Shown one piece after another: positions 63,803 to 64,000 of a stretch of 64,000 bases of DNA. The DNA comes from Neobacillus rhizosphaerae (GTDB lineage: Bacteria > Bacillota > Bacilli > Bacillales > Cytobacillaceae), in assembly GCF_937468385.1 (NCBI RefSeq), contig NZ_CALBWS010000019.1:33627-97626 (forward strand). Direction: 5' to 3'. A model generated the notes under the pieces. It did not search any database. It saw only the letters and a list, made by a program, of their open reading frames with translations, and was not told the DNA's origin. Made by a program: the position numbers and the translations under genes. Position 1 is the first letter of the stretch; each line of letters opens with the position of its first letter.

Positions 63803-64000
63803 GCGCAAAATTCGTCAAAAATAACGATGGAAGTATCGTTTTCGGCAATATTCGATTAATTGCCACAAATTCTTTTCGTTTTTGTATGAAAATAACTTGG
63901 TAAAAATGCCATACGAAAGCAGGCCCTCCATCTATTAATTTTTTTTTGAAGAGCTAATTTATAATGTTTTATATATTATTATTTAGGCAGATTGTTGATC
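63803..64000. other. Intergenic end of window
   Basis: The last 198 bp hold no open frame I can support. AACGAT and ATCGTT around GGAAGT (63822-63839) followed by TTCGG could be a weak terminator of mrfAB. The rest is AT-rich. Confidence 0.4.

Noticed and set aside
1..64000. CRISPR arrays, tRNA or rRNA genes, prophage or conjugative genes.
   Set aside because: No regularly spaced direct repeats, cloverleaf-like sequences, or phage or conjugation proteins were seen.

Overview
The window is a chromosomal segment of a low-GC, spore-forming Bacillaceae bacterium (Bacillus in the broad sense, Neobacillus-like). This rests on protein-level resemblance to Bacillus subtilis and on gene order: sleB-ypeB, cmk, ypfD, fni, der, gpsA, spoIVA, hbs, folE-mtrB, hepS-menG-hepT, ndk, aro genes, qcrABC, dapB to panD, dinG, dnaD-nth, recU-ponA and yprAB appear in the same order as in B. 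subtilis. No tRNA, rRNA, CRISPR array or prophage was seen. I could not run searches, so family names come from recognised sequence motifs and synteny.

Layout. 1-2.4 kb: spore cortex lysis (sleB, cut by the left edge, and ypeB) and ypfB. 2.4-6.1 kb: cmk, an acyltransferase, the S1-repeat protein YpfD and isopentenyl-diphosphate isomerase. 6.1-7.5 kb: a dead IS1182-type transposase (frameshift plus large internal deletion) bracketed by two inverted ~135-bp GC-rich palindromic elements. 7.5-15.6 kb: ypzI, yphA, der, gpsA, yphE, yphF, spoIVA, hbs, folE and mtrB. 15.8-25.6 kb: heptaprenyl diphosphate/menaquinone genes, ndk and the aromatic supraoperon (aroC, aroB, aroH, hisC, tyrA, aroA), here without trpEDCFBA between aroH and hisC and without cheR after ndk. 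25.7-33.6 kb: a degenerate amidohydrolase-like protein, ypiA, ypiB, ypiF, the menaquinol:cytochrome c reductase qcrABC, ypjA, ypjB and a zinc metallopeptidase. 33.8-42.8 kb: an inverted ypjC, then ypjD, dapB, mgsA, bshB1, bshA, cca, birA and panBCD, many overlapping. 43-50.6 kb: dinG, a degenerate metallo-beta-lactamase-fold protein, ypmA, ypmB, aspB, dnaD, nth and ypoC. 50.8-57.2 kb: ponA and recU on the minus strand, then yppC, sspM, small ypp genes and yppG. 57.3-63.8 kb: an Hsp20 protein, a short hybrid cluster protein with a perfect CRP/FNR palindrome upstream, a Crp/Fnr regulator, and the DNA-repair pair mrfA-mrfB (yprA-yprB) behind a LexA-like box.

Four copies of an intergenic repeat sharing a GAAATGTCCAGCTCCAG core lie at about 22.9, 33.7, 50.6 and 57.2 kb. 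Copies A and C are long imperfect inverted repeats; B and D look like shortened derivatives.

Most of the window is conserved housekeeping DNA. The points most worth checking are a structured panBCD leader with a terminator before panB, a competing-stem leader before hbs, the LexA-like box at mrfAB, the FNR-type control of hcp, two apparent pseudoenzymes, and the two families of dispersed palindromic elements.
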